Shown here: positions 35,275-44,554 of the stretch, piece after piece | Layout of the letters: every line of letters begins with the position of its first letter | Numbering within the stretch: position 1 is the stretch's first letter | NCBI GenBank assembly: GCA_030532405.1 | Contig: JAUNLF010000003.1 | Coordinates: 124,001 to 188,000, forward strand | DNA from: Actinomycetaceae bacterium | GTDB taxonomy: Bacteria; Actinomycetota; Actinomycetes; Actinomycetales; Actinomycetaceae | Length of the DNA: 64,000 nt | Direction: 5' to 3' | Made by a program: the position numbers and the translations under genes | The notes under the pieces: model-generated | What the model was told of the DNA's origin: nothing | The model's database searches: none | What the model saw: the letters and a program-made list of their open reading frames with translations, nothing else

Positions 35275-36051
35275 GTCCAAAGCCCGCATCTGCGCATCGG
35301 AGAGCTCGAAGTCAAAGATATTCAGATTTTCCTTATTGCGCTCCCGCTTCGACGACACCGCGATCGGCAAAATACCGTGCTGCACGGCCCAGCGAAGCAC
35401 AACCTGCGCGGGCGACTTACCCGCTTCCCGCGCGATGTTTTCGACAAGAACCTGACCCAGCAGGTTCTCTTTTGGCCCCAAAGGACGCCACGCCTCGGTG
35501 ATAATGCCGTGGGGTTCGTGGAACTCGCGCGACTGGGCCTGGCCGATAATCGGGCTCAGCTGAATCTGATTCAACACCGGCCACACTCCCGTGGCCTCGT
35601 GAATCTCTTCTAGCTGCGCGGGTAAAAAGTTGGACACGCCAATGTGCTTCGTGAGCCCCTGGTCTTTCAGTTCAATCAGTTCCCGCCAGGTGTCCAAGTA
35701 CAAGCCGCGCGACGGGTTCGGCCAGTGAATCAGCACCAGGTCCACGTAGTCCATATCTAGCCTGCGCAAAGATTCCTTTAACCCACTGGTAGTAGAACCC
35801 TTACCCTGGTCGCCGCCCGCAATCTTGGTCGTAATGAACAGTTCAGAGCGGTCCACGCCCGCGTCCTTCACAGCCTGACCAACTGCGGCCTCATTGCCGT
35901 ATTGCGCGGCGGTGTCGATTAGGCGATGACCATCTTCAATAGCCTGCGCAAACAGCTTCGCGGCGTCGGCACCCTTGTGTCCGGATGTGCCGAGCCCCAT
36001 CGCGGGGATTTCGCCGCCATCATTTAGCTTGAGCATTGGTAGTTCAGTCAT
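35218..36051 (-). CDS. Aldo/keto reductase
   Basis: A 277-residue NADPH-dependent reductase of the 2,5-diketo-D-gluconate reductase type (AKR5-like). The catalytic tetrad can be seen as Asp and Tyr in LIDTAAQYGNE, Lys in FITTKIAGG and His in VLIHWPNP. The cofactor site includes IGVSNFLP, NQIQLSP and the C-terminal PIAVSSKRERNKENL. The true substrate is unknown; these enzymes reduce many carbonyls. The gene overlaps the end of comEC on the opposite strand by 57 bases, and has GAGAGGA before the ATG. Confidence 0.9.
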   Translation of the reverse strand: MTELPMLKLNDGGEIPAMGLGTSGHKGADAAKLFAQAIEDGHRLIDTAAQYGNEAAVGQAVKDAGVDRSELFITTKIAGGDQGKGSTTSGLKESLRRLDMDYVDLVLIHWPNPSRGLYLDTWRELIELKDQGLTKHIGVSNFLPAQLEEIHEATGVWPVLNQIQLSPIIGQAQSREFHEPHGIITEAWRPLGPKENLLGQVLVENIAREAGKSPAQVVLRWAVQHGILPIAVSSKRERNKENLNIFDFELSDAQMRALDLLDTADRFAWDPMTHEEW

Positions 36052-36148
36052 AGATCGTCCTCTCTAAGCGTCCCTTCCAGCCTAAGTGGTGAGTAGCGGG
36101 TGCGAAACCGGATGAGAAATGTCCCCGTAGTGTGGCACCCTTGTAACC

Positions 36149-37129
36149 ATGGCAGCAAGAGGAAAACGCGCGAGTGAACCGCAGTGGTTCCAAGCTAAGA
36201 TCGCACCGGTTGTGCTAATCAAGTCCAAGGAGCCCTTGCTGGCCGAACGCGCAATCACACAGCTACGGGATCAGGCGCGACAAAGTGACCCCGCCACCGA
36301 GATCCACCGCGTGGACGCCTCTGGCTACGAGTCCGGACAGCTTTCCATTTACACGTCCCCAAGCCTTTTCGGCGAGGCACGTTTCATTTACGTTCCCGAG
36401 GTCGAGTCCGGCACGGCCTCATTCTTTGACGACGTCGCAAAATACGTGGAACACCCCGAACCCGACGTCGTGCTGGTTCTGCGCCACAACGGCGGTAACT
36501 CTGGCCGTAAAGTTTTGAATGCGTGTTCAAAGGCGAACGTGCCAACGTACGTGGCGTCGGAAATGAAGTCAGTTTCGGACAAGATGTCTTTGGTTCGTGA
36601 GGACGTGCGCCGCGCGAAGCGTCAGATTGAGCCCGAGGCGGTGCAGGCGCTTGTGGATGCGCTGGGCTCTGACCTGGCGGAGTTAGCGGCGATGACGCAG
36701 CAGTTGCTCGCAGACGTGCAGGGGACGATCACGCAGCAACACGTGCACAAATATCAGGCCGGACGCGTTCAAGCCACGGCGTTTGCGGTGGTAGATGCGG
36801 CTATAGCGGGCAACTCGGCGAGGGCGCTCACTTTGCTTCGGCACGCTTTGGCGACGGGCGCGGCTCCGGCGGCACTCGTGGGCGCCTTTGCCCATAAAGT
36901 TCGCCAACTGGCGAAGGTGTCGATCCGCCCGGCGCCTCCGGCTAAAGAACTCGGCATGCAGGCGTGGCAACTCGACCGGGCGCGCCGCGACCTGCGGGGC
37001 TGGAACGAAACACGCCTTCGAGGCAGCGTGCTGGCCCTGGCGCAAGCGGACGCGGACGTGAAAGGTGGATCGCAAGAGCCGCAATACGCGCTAGAAAAAC
37101 TTGTACTAACCATCGCCGGCAAAGCGTAG
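36149..37129 (+). CDS. holA: DNA polymerase III subunit delta
   Basis: A 326-residue clamp-loader subunit that opens the sliding clamp. It shows the HolA pattern: an N-terminal AAA-like domain without Walker A (APVVLIKSKEPLLAERAI), SLFGEARFIYVPEVE near residues 72-86, and a C-terminal collar domain with AFAVVDAAIAGNSARALTLLRHAL. Actinobacterial HolA is usually 310-330 residues. It is often placed after comEC and before rpsT, as here. No strong RBS is seen before the ATG. Confidence 0.92.
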   Translation: MAARGKRASEPQWFQAKIAPVVLIKSKEPLLAERAITQLRDQARQSDPATEIHRVDASGYESGQLSIYTSPSLFGEARFIYVPEVESGTASFFDDVAKYVEHPEPDVVLVLRHNGGNSGRKVLNACSKANVPTYVASEMKSVSDKMSLVREDVRRAKRQIEPEAVQALVDALGSDLAELAAMTQQLLADVQGTITQQHVHKYQAGRVQATAFAVVDAAIAGNSARALTLLRHALATGAAPAALVGAFAHKVRQLAKVSIRPAPPAKELGMQAWQLDRARRDLRGWNETRLRGSVLALAQADADVKGGSQEPQYALEKLVLTIAGKA

Positions 37130-37138
37130 AGCTGGCTA

Positions 37139-37240
37139 GGAAAAACTTCAGGCCGGCCGGGCTTGGGCACAGCCTCAGGCCGGCCGGGCACAGCGTAGGC
37201 CGGGTTAAGTGAACTCTCACCGGCTGCAAGCCGGGGTTAG
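37139..37240. repeat. GC-rich extragenic repeats with GGCCGGCCGGGC
   Basis: The unit TCAGGCCGGCCGGGC occurs twice (near 37149 and 37179) followed by a related TAGGCCGGGTTA, and a shorter inverted pair CCGGCTGCAAGCCGG near 37220. Similar GGCCGG-rich short tracts are found at 30060-30120 after betT. They may be REP-like elements or decayed terminators. Confidence 0.45.
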
Positions 37241-37247
37241 AGGGCAT

Positions 37248-37285
37248 AAAAATAGTGGGCCAGATCAGTCTGGCCCACTATTTTT
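37248..37285. terminator. Bidirectional terminator between holA and rpsT
   Basis: AAAAATAGTGGGCCAGA and TCTGGCCCACTATTTTT are perfect 17-bp arms around TCAG, with A and T tracts on both sides, so it serves both convergent genes. Confidence 0.93.
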
Positions 37286-37295
37286 GGTCTAAGCG

Positions 37296-37559
37296 TTAGT
37301 CCATCTTCGCAATCTGCTTTGCGAGCTTGGACTTACGGTTAGCAGCCTGGTTGCGGTGAATAACACCCTTGCTGACTGCCTTGTCGAGCTTGCGTCCAGC
37401 CAGACGCAGAGCTTCGTCTGCCTTCTCACGGTCACCGGCAGCAATCGCTTCACGAGTGCGACGAACGTAGGTCTTCAGTTCCGACTTAACGGCCTGGTTA
37501 CGCTGGCGACGCTTCTCGTTGGTCTTATTGCGCTTAATCTGGGACTTAATGTTTGCCAC
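37296..37559 (-). CDS. rpsT: 30S ribosomal protein S20
   Basis: An 87-residue basic helical protein that binds 16S rRNA. The GTG start at 37559 gives [20 protein letters not shown], the standard S20 N terminus; in-frame codons further upstream add a non-conserved extension. The family ending [20 protein letters not shown] is present. The 264 bases upstream (37560-37823) hold its leader and promoter; I see no gene there. Confidence 0.96.
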   Translation of the reverse strand: MANIKSQIKRNKTNEKRRQRNQAVKSELKTYVRRTREAIAAGDREKADEALRLAGRKLDKAVSKGVIHRNQAANRKSKLAKQIAKMD

Positions 37560-37823
37560 AGTTTTACACTCTCTTTTTCGATTACAGGGTCGGTGAGGGC
37601 TTGCTGAGCCTTGGACTCCAGTGGGGGACACTCGATTGCGAATGGCTCAGCGTTGGACTCGCACCCGACCAGGGCGAATCCAAACGACTATGCTACCAGC
37701 CGTGAAAGGCCTAAACCAAGCACTAAAGCTCGTGCCATTGGGTGATGATGAACACCATTGCCCCGCCGCTTTTCCAGACGGCCTTAACATGCGGCGTAAC
37801 AGATGCCTTTAGCAGACGGCCGG

Positions 37824-38465
37824 TTACATTCCGGAAAGTAATAGGGCGAACGTCGTTAGAACAATGAAGAAGCCCGTTACAGGGATGACGAGGACGGTCG
37901 CGATAAACGACACTAGCGTCGGGCGAATGTCTAACTCTAACCAGGCCGCGTCGTAGCTGGGATCAACCATTTGCTTCATAGCGCGCTGTAGTGCCTCTAC
38001 GCGCGGGAAGTACCGAGCCGATCGGTTTTGGAACTCTTCGCGCGCCCGGCGCACCTTCTCACCCTCGCGCTGAGCCATGTCGTGAAGCTGTTGCTCAGTG
38101 GAAGCCCGCTCGCCCTCCGAATCGGAATGAATGACAATGCTGGTTTGTTCGCCAACGACGGTTCTGGGCCCGGACCGTTTAATCGCGTCCTGCAGGAGCT
38201 TGCGGCGAAGCGCAAAGAATCCCGTAATGCCTAGGCCAGCTACGCCGACAATCAGCGGAATCCACCAGCCCCAAGTGCCGTACGCGAAAACTCCGATTGC
38301 GGCCAGCACAAGGAGCAACAAGCTACTTGCAAGCGCCATGCGGATCAGTAGGCGACCGGGAACAGTGGAGATACTGCGCGTGACCCGCTGCCGGCGCGTC
38401 GCGTCACTATTTGGGGGCAACAGGTCGTCGGGGCCGAAGCCGTGAGGGCTGTTTTGGTCTGGCAT
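37824..38465 (-). CDS. Predicted membrane protein, unknown function
   Basis: A 213-residue protein I cannot assign. It has two membrane segments at about 41-63 and 66-85, a charged, probably helical cytoplasmic stretch (about 86-175, with EREHDMAQREGEKVRRAREEFQ-like composition) and a third segment at about 184-211. The ATG is the first possible start because an in-frame TAA lies three codons before it; AGGAG is 13 bases upstream, which is long. It is divergent from the next membrane-protein gene and separate from rpsT. Confidence 0.75.
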   Translation of the reverse strand: MPDQNSPHGFGPDDLLPPNSDATRRQRVTRSISTVPGRLLIRMALASSLLLLVLAAIGVFAYGTWGWWIPLIVGVAGLGITGFFALRRKLLQDAIKRSGPRTVVGEQTSIVIHSDSEGERASTEQQLHDMAQREGEKVRRAREEFQNRSARYFPRVEALQRAMKQMVDPSYDAAWLELDIRPTLVSFIATVLVIPVTGFFIVLTTFALLLSGM

Positions 38466-38549
38466 CGTTTCGGTTTACGCTCCTGTCCGACTCATGGACT
38501 AGATTGGTTAAAGCTTGTCACAGTTTAGGCGCTCAGGCTGGGAGGACCC

Positions 38550-39386
38550 TTGGAAAATCAGGACCTTATATCAATGTCGGCAGTACGATCCGCAATGAAA
38601 GTGATCTACACGCCCGGCCTCAATTTGAAGTCGCCAATCGGCCTTAGAAACGACCCGCACACCGCCACAATCTTGCATTTCGGGTCGCAGTATCAAACCG
38701 AATTCGAACAGGCCATCGAGCAGATTCCACCGTTTGAACGTCGCGATTTTGACGCGTGGTACGACTCCGAGGACGGTGCTGCGTTCCGGCAGTGGTCCAA
38801 CCGCGCGTTCGCCATGGCAAGCGCTTTGAACATCGTCGAACAGGCGTGGGAACAAGACGCGCCAGAAGAGGTCGAAGAGGACGAGGTGGACCCCACCTTG
38901 CAAAAGCTCGTCGACATCAACTGGTACCTCGAAACTCACGGCGTGTGGCTGGTCATCATCGCGTTCATCATCGGGTTTGTCGCATTTTTCGGAACGGGCG
39001 GGCTTGAAAGCGCGCTCGCGGCCACGATCCGACTGGTCGCATTCAGCGGCTCCGCGGTGCTACTACTAGCTTGGGTCGGAACCAAACTACTACCCGGCGT
39101 GATCCGCGTGCAGGCACGCAAACGCGGCGTGCAAATCCCCACCCGCGAAGTTCAACAGGCGCAGCAAATGCCGCTTTGGACCCAAGAATCGGAACTGACC
39201 TCAGCAAAAATCCTGAACTACGCAAACTGGGTCATGCTCGCCCAGCCGGGCGCGGGCGGCCTCATGGAACTCACAGCCCCGAATCCAACCCCACCCACCG
39301 ACGCGCACACGGACCGGCAAACCAAAATACTTGAAGCCGCGAAGCGATGGCGAGATGATAGCCCGCTTCGCCCTCATAAATCGTGA
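38550..39386 (+). CDS. Predicted membrane protein, unknown function
   Basis: A 278-residue protein with a TTG start and GGGAGGA well placed upstream. Residues 1-125 are hydrophilic with an acidic run (EEVEEDEVD near 106-114), two adjacent membrane segments lie at about 131-150 and 155-180, and the C-terminal 95 residues are soluble. No motif known to me is seen. It is transcribed toward lepA, 93 bases before it, and divergent from the other membrane-protein gene. Confidence 0.75.
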   Translation: MENQDLISMSAVRSAMKVIYTPGLNLKSPIGLRNDPHTATILHFGSQYQTEFEQAIEQIPPFERRDFDAWYDSEDGAAFRQWSNRAFAMASALNIVEQAWEQDAPEEVEEDEVDPTLQKLVDINWYLETHGVWLVIIAFIIGFVAFFGTGGLESALAATIRLVAFSGSAVLLLAWVGTKLLPGVIRVQARKRGVQIPTREVQQAQQMPLWTQESELTSAKILNYANWVMLAQPGAGGLMELTAPNPTPPTDAHTDRQTKILEAAKRWRDDSPLRPHKS

Positions 39387-39479
39387 TATAGGCTTAAAGC
39401 CAGCCCTAAAATTCGTCCCCAACCCCAAGGGAGTGGGACAATTGCAGAACTTACAAGGATTTTGAAAGGTAAGGTCCGA

Positions 39480-41330
39480 GTGGCCACACTCTCACCAGCC
39501 CAGATGAAGACGATCGAACCGGCGAACACCGACCCGGATCGCATTCGCAACTTCTGCATCATTGCGCACATTGACCACGGCAAATCCACGCTGGCCGACC
39601 GCATGCTGCAGCTGAGCGGCATCGTCGAACAGCGCGTCATGCGCGACCAGTACCTGGACCGCATGGATATTGAGCGCGAACGCGGCATCACCATCAAGTC
39701 GCAAGCCGTGCGCATGCCGTGGCAGTCAGGCGGTGAGGCGTACGCGCTCAACATGATTGACACGCCCGGGCACGTGGACTTTTCCTACGAAGTGTCGCGC
39801 TCGCTCGCGGCGTGCGAGGGCGCCGTCCTGCTTGTCGACGCCGCGCAAGGTATCGAAGCGCAGACGCTCGCGAACCTGTACATGGCGATGGCGCACGACC
39901 TCACGATCATTCCGGTGCTGAACAAGATCGACCTGCCGTCCGCACAACCTGAAAAGTACGCCGCTGAAATCGCAAGCCTTATCGGGTGCGAAGAGGACGA
40001 TATTTTGCAGGTCTCCGGCAAAACCGGCGTGGGTGTGGAGGAGCTGATGAACGAGATTGTTCGCCAGGTTCCACCTCCAACCGGTGAGCAGGATGCGCCC
40101 GCGCGCGCCATGATCTTTGACTCCGTGTACGACACGTACCGCGGCGTCGTCACCTATGTTCGCGTGGTTGACGGCGAGCTTAGCCCGCGCGAAAAGGTCC
40201 GCATGATGTCGACCGGCACCGATCACGAAGTGCTTGAAATCGGTGTTATCTCACCCGAGCCGACCCCGACGGGAGGCCTCGCGGCCGGCGAAGTGGGTTA
40301 CCTTATTACCGGCGTTAAGGACGTTCGCCAATCCAAGGTTGGTGACACGGTTACCGAGGCGATTCGCGGCGCTAGCGAACCGCTGGCCGGCTACGAGGAT
40401 CCAAAACCCATGGTTTATTCGGGCATTTACCCGATCGACGGATCCGACTTCACGAACTTGCGTGAGGCCCTTGAAAAACTGCAGCTCAACGACGCGGCCC
40501 TCACTTTTGAGCCCGAGTCGTCCGCGGCGCTGGGCTTCGGTTTCCGCTGCGGCTTCCTCGGCCTTTTGCATCTTGAAATCGTGCGTGAGCGCCTGGAACG
40601 CGAGTTCAACCTCGACCTGATCGCAACAGCACCTAACGTAATTTACGAGGTCGTAGCCGAGGACGGCTCGATCATCACGGTTACTAACCCGTCCGAATAC
40701 CCTGACGGTAAGGTCAGCGAAGTTCGCGAACCGGTTGTAAACGCAACGATCTTGACGCCGTCGGACTTCGTTGGCTCCGTTATGGAACTGTGCCAGTCTA
40801 GGCGCGGAACCATGGGTGGCATGGAGTACCTGTCCGAAGACCGCGTGGAACTTCACTACACGCTACCGCTGGCAGAAATCGTTTTTGACTTTTTCGACTC
40901 GCTGAAGTCGCGAACCCGCGGTTACGCGTCACTGGATTACGAGTCGGCGGGCGACCAGGCTGCGGATCTGGTGCGCGTGGATATTTTGCTAAACGGTGAG
41001 CAGGTTGACGCGTTCAGCGCGATTGTTCACCGCGATGCCGCGTACGCGTACGGTTTGAAGATCACGAAGAAGCTGAAAGAACTTATTCCAAGGCAGCAGT
41101 TCGAGGTGCCCGTCCAGGCGGCGATCGGTTCGCGCATTATCGCCCGCGAAACTATTAAGGCCCTGCGTAAAGACATGCTCGCCAAGTGTTACGGCGGCGA
41201 TATTTCGCGTAAGCGCAAGCTACTGGAGAAGCAGAAGGAAGGTAAGAAGCGCATGAAGTCGATCGGCCGTGTCGATGTGCCGCAAGAAGCCTTCATCTCT
41301 GCGCTCACCTCCGAGGCCCCGTCAAAGTGA
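39480..41330 (+). CDS. lepA: Elongation factor 4 (LepA)
   Basis: A ribosomal GTPase of 616 residues that back-translocates or helps stalled ribosomes under stress. G1 is [15 protein letters not shown]2 region [15 protein letters not shown]3 [14 protein letters not shown] and G4 NKIDLP. The C-terminal unique domain ends with [28 protein letters not shown]. The GTG at 39480 is chosen because AGGTAAGG lies at the right distance; a TTG six codons earlier is possible. Its stop overlaps the trmB start. Confidence 0.96.
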   Translation: MATLSPAQMKTIEPANTDPDRIRNFCIIAHIDHGKSTLADRMLQLSGIVEQRVMRDQYLDRMDIERERGITIKSQAVRMPWQSGGEAYALNMIDTPGHVDFSYEVSRSLAACEGAVLLVDAAQGIEAQTLANLYMAMAHDLTIIPVLNKIDLPSAQPEKYAAEIASLIGCEEDDILQVSGKTGVGVEELMNEIVRQVPPPTGEQDAPARAMIFDSVYDTYRGVVTYVRVVDGELSPREKVRMMSTGTDHEVLEIGVISPEPTPTGGLAAGEVGYLITGVKDVRQSKVGDTVTEAIRGASEPLAGYEDPKPMVYSGIYPIDGSDFTNLREALEKLQLNDAALTFEPESSAALGFGFRCGFLGLLHLEIVRERLEREFNLDLIATAPNVIYEVVAEDGSIITVTNPSEYPDGKVSEVREPVVNATILTPSDFVGSVMELCQSRRGTMGGMEYLSEDRVELHYTLPLAEIVFDFFDSLKSRTRGYASLDYESAGDQAADLVRVDILLNGEQVDAFSAIVHRDAAYAYGLKITKKLKELIPRQQFEVPVQAAIGSRIIARETIKALRKDMLAKCYGGDISRKRKLLEKQKEGKKRMKSIGRVDVPQEAFISALTSEAPSK

Positions 41331-42178
41331 CGTCGCCACAGACACCGAGCGCAGACTCGCCCTCGAACAATATTGCGGGAGTGGACTATCCGGCGCGGAC
41401 GAAATCGTTTACGCGTCGAGGACGCCCCCTGCACGCGTCGACCCAGCGCACTTGGGACGAGCACGCGCACAAGTACGTGATCGACGTGGTTCGCGACGGT
41501 GGATACACCACTGTGGACCAGTCGTTCAGGGTGGATTTGGAGGCCGAGTTTGGCCGCCGCGCTCCTTTGATTATTGAGGTCGGGATGGGTAATGGCGAGC
41601 AGATCGTCGACTACGCGCAAAAGCACCCCGAAGTGGATCTGCTTGGCGTCGAGGTGTACCGGCAGGGCATTGCGAAGGCGATCTCGCGCGCCGCATCCGC
41701 GGGCGTTGACAACGTTCGTTTCATCGAGGTTGACGCCGCCCAAGCGCTGCCGATCATGCTGCCCGCGAAGTGTGCGACGCAGGTGTGGACGTTCTTCCCC
41801 GACCCGTGGCGCAAGTCTCGTCACCACAAGCGGCGCCTGGTAAACGACGCGTTTGCGAGCACAGTTGCGCGCCTGCTGGTTGACGGCGGCGTGTGGCGCC
41901 TGGCAACGGATTGGCAAAACTACGCGTGGCAGATGCGCGACGTCGTGGAGGCCAGTCGCTTTTTTGAAAACGTGTATGAGGGCGAGCGGCCCGATGCTGA
42001 GGACCCCGATCCGAGCCGAGGTGGTTTCGCGCCGCGCTTTGAAGATCGCGTGCTGACTCACTTTGAACAGCGCGGTCAAAAGGCGGGTCGCGGCGCTTAC
42101 GACATAGTGGGCCGCCGTCTGCCGCGGGAGGCGGCACCCGACCCCGATGGGGACGACGACGCTGAGGGCGAGTCGTGA
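41327..42178 (+). CDS. trmB: tRNA (guanine-N7-)-methyltransferase
   Basis: A 283-residue SAM-dependent enzyme that makes m7G46 in tRNAs. The SAM motif is [16 protein letters not shown], with [13 protein letters not shown] next and the family signature [17 protein letters not shown] near 164-180, then [12 protein letters not shown]. The GTG start overlaps the lepA stop by 4 bases. About 60 N-terminal residues before the core are longer than in E. coli, as in other actinobacterial TrmB. The acidic tail is GDDDAEGES. Confidence 0.94.
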   Translation: MTSPQTPSADSPSNNIAGVDYPARTKSFTRRGRPLHASTQRTWDEHAHKYVIDVVRDGGYTTVDQSFRVDLEAEFGRRAPLIIEVGMGNGEQIVDYAQKHPEVDLLGVEVYRQGIAKAISRAASAGVDNVRFIEVDAAQALPIMLPAKCATQVWTFFPDPWRKSRHHKRRLVNDAFASTVARLLVDGGVWRLATDWQNYAWQMRDVVEASRFFENVYEGERPDAEDPDPSRGGFAPRFEDRVLTHFEQRGQKAGRGAYDIVGRRLPREAAPDPDGDDDAEGES

Positions 42179-43416
42179 GCCCGGCCCTGCCGGATGGTAC
42201 CCCGTGGCCCCGAGCCGACGAACTGGACCCGGCGAAGGTGGGGGAGCACGCCCGCGACCTCGCGCTTTACATCCACGTGCCGTTTTGCACGGTGCGATGC
42301 GGGTACTGCGACTTCAATACGTACACGGTCGGGTTCGGTGCGGGAGCGGACCGCTCCACTTACGACCAGTCGGTGACGCAAGAAATTGAGCTAGCCGCCC
42401 GGGCACTCAAGCCCTTTGAACACCGTCCGGTTAAGTCAATCTTCTTTGGGGGCGGCACGCCGACCCTGCTTCAACCCGCGCAACTGACTGGAATCCTGGA
42501 GGTAGTGCGCGAAAACTTCCAGCTCGCCGGCGACGCGGAAGTCACGGTTGAGGCAAACCCCGACACCGTGGATAAGGCGGCTTTGCAGGCCTTAGCTGAC
42601 GGCGGCGTCACGCGCATTTCGTTTGGAATGCAGTCGGCCGTACCCCACGTTTTGCGGACCCTGGACCGCACGCACAACCCGCAGGTCGTGCCGGACGTGG
42701 TGCGCTGGGCGCGCGAGGTGGGGCTTGACGCCTCCGTGGACCTCATTTACGGAACGCCGGGCGAAACCATCGACGACTGGCGCGAGTCCTTGGAAGCCGC
42801 GATAGCGCTAAATCCTGATCACATTTCCACGTACGCCCTCGTGATCGAAAATGGCACGAAAATGTGGGCGCAGGTGCAGCGCGGCGAGCTTCCCATGCCG
42901 GACCCCGATGATGAGGCCACCAAGTACGAGATCGCCGACCAGCTCCTTAGCGAAGCCGGGTTTGCGTGGTACGAAATCTCGAACTGGGCTCGCCTAGAGC
43001 CCGGCGAATCAGCAGGAGGCACGGCTCTTACGCACGCGTCCAAGCACAACTTGGCGTACTGGTTCGACTGGGACTGGTGGGGGATTGGCCCCGGAGCGCA
43101 CAGTCACCTCGGCAACCTTCGCTGGTGGAACCGCAAACACCCGCGCGCGTGGGCTGACGCCCTGCTGGATGACTCACCGGCGCAAGCCGGAGAAGTTTTA
43201 GAACTCGCGGACCGCGCCTTGGAGGCCGTCCTACTAAAAATCCGCACCGCCGACGGCATCCGAACCGATCAGATCGACCCGTCCGTACGCGGCCGCATCC
43301 CCGGCCTCGTTAATGAAGGTTTGATTGAAGAGGGCGCAGCCGCGCGCGGCACTGTGAAACTGACTCTGCGCGGGCGCCTGCTGGCCGACTACGTTACCCG
43401 CGAACTCACCGTCTGA
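42175..43416 (+). CDS. hemW: Radical SAM coproporphyrinogen III oxidase-like protein HemW
   Basis: A 413-residue radical SAM protein. The iron-sulfur cluster Cys are Cys38, Cys42 and Cys45 in HVPFCTVRCGYCDF. HemW proteins bind heme and deliver it to respiratory enzymes; the true HemN extra Cys is absent (the motif is CxxxCxxC followed by DF), so HemW is the better name. FFGGGTPTLLQPAQL and EANPDTV are family motifs. The GTG start overlaps trmB by 4 bases, so lepA-trmB-hemW is one operon. Confidence 0.93.
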   Translation: MSPALPDGTPWPRADELDPAKVGEHARDLALYIHVPFCTVRCGYCDFNTYTVGFGAGADRSTYDQSVTQEIELAARALKPFEHRPVKSIFFGGGTPTLLQPAQLTGILEVVRENFQLAGDAEVTVEANPDTVDKAALQALADGGVTRISFGMQSAVPHVLRTLDRTHNPQVVPDVVRWAREVGLDASVDLIYGTPGETIDDWRESLEAAIALNPDHISTYALVIENGTKMWAQVQRGELPMPDPDDEATKYEIADQLLSEAGFAWYEISNWARLEPGESAGGTALTHASKHNLAYWFDWDWWGIGPGAHSHLGNLRWWNRKHPRAWADALLDDSPAQAGEVLELADRALEAVLLKIRTADGIRTDQIDPSVRGRIPGLVNEGLIEEGAAARGTVKLTLRGRLLADYVTRELTV

Positions 43417-43487
43417 ACGGGGCACAGAGCGTCGAGCCTAGGGAAAGCCGCCGGAGCGCGGCACACCTGCCCCAGCGCGCCAGCGCA

Positions 43488-44372
43488 TCACTGAATCCCG
43501 GAGGCTGAGCCAACCGTGGTGAAGTCGATGAGTTCTTCGACGCGCCCAAGCAGGGCGGGCTCAAGGTCGCGGTAGGAGCGCACTCGGGCGAGGATCGCTT
43601 TCCACCCCAGGCCAATGTCTTCGCGGGTTTCGTGCGGCAATCCCAGGGCGCGCAGCGTGCCCACCTTGATGTCCGTGCCGCGCGGAATATCCGGCCACGC
43701 TTTTAGGCCGACGCGCGCGGGTTTCACCGCCTGCCAAATGTCGACAAACGGGTGGCCCACAACCAGTACAGAATCCGGCCAGCGTGCCATAACATCGGCT
43801 GCGATCCGGCTTTCCTTTGACCCGGGAACCAGGTGGTCAACCAGCACGCCCACCCGACGTTTAGGGGTTGGCCCGAAGACTTCCAGAACGTCAGCCAGGT
43901 GGTCAACGCCCTCCAGGTATTCAACGACGACGCCTTCAACGCGCAGGTCGTCGCCCCAGACTTTTTCAACAAGTTCAGCGTCGTGGGTACCTTCCACAAA
44001 AATGCGGGACGGGATTGCAACGCGCGCTCGCTGTAGTTTCACGGCCCGCGATCCAGATGCCGTTAATTTTGATTTTTGAGGGCGCTTCGCAGGTGTGGGT
44101 GGGGTTAGCTCCACGGGTTTACCGTCCACCCAGAATCCGCCGCCCAGCGGATAGCTGCGGCGCCGGCCGCGACGGTCTTCAAGTTCCACCAGGTGAACTC
44201 CACCGGATTTTTCAACCCGAATGACGGCGCCGACAAAACCGGAGGAAGGGTCTTCAACCACGAGGCCGCGTTCCGCCGGCATCTTCTGGGAACGCGGCCT
44301 GTGCGCGAACGCCCCGTCACGGTGGGGGTCAGAGGCGAAAATATCAGTTCCGTACCTGTCAATCACGCCCAA
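43488..44372 (-). CDS. DUF3097 family protein, possible Toprim-like fold
   Basis: A 294-residue actinobacterial protein of unknown function often found beside hemW. A beta-rich N-terminal segment (GLVVEDPSSGFVGAVIRVE to YPLGGGFWVDGKPVEL) is followed by RIFVEGTHDAELVEKVWGD near 130-148, then VGVLVDHLVPGSKESR and VLVVGHPFVDIWQAV. The EG..DAE and LVDH pattern resembles the Toprim motifs of RNase M5 and primases, although the second acidic pair is not the usual DxD. Convergent with hemW, divergent from the L,D-transpeptidase. Confidence 0.88.
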   Translation of the reverse strand: MGVIDRYGTDIFASDPHRDGAFAHRPRSQKMPAERGLVVEDPSSGFVGAVIRVEKSGGVHLVELEDRRGRRRSYPLGGGFWVDGKPVELTPPTPAKRPQKSKLTASGSRAVKLQRARVAIPSRIFVEGTHDAELVEKVWGDDLRVEGVVVEYLEGVDHLADVLEVFGPTPKRRVGVLVDHLVPGSKESRIAADVMARWPDSVLVVGHPFVDIWQAVKPARVGLKAWPDIPRGTDIKVGTLRALGLPHETREDIGLGWKAILARVRSYRDLEPALLGRVEELIDFTTVGSASGIQ

Positions 44373-44554
44373 ATGTTAGGCAGAGCCCGCGCCACGCCGC
44401 TGCCGCCACGCCCTCGGATACATAAAATGCTATAAAAGTGACCAACTGCAAAGTCCGCGGACGTGTTTACGATTGAATGACGGCCATGTGCCAACCACAA
44501 TGGATTAAGTAGCCCATCCGATGCGCTTCGACGCAGTGTTTCGAGGTTGATTAA

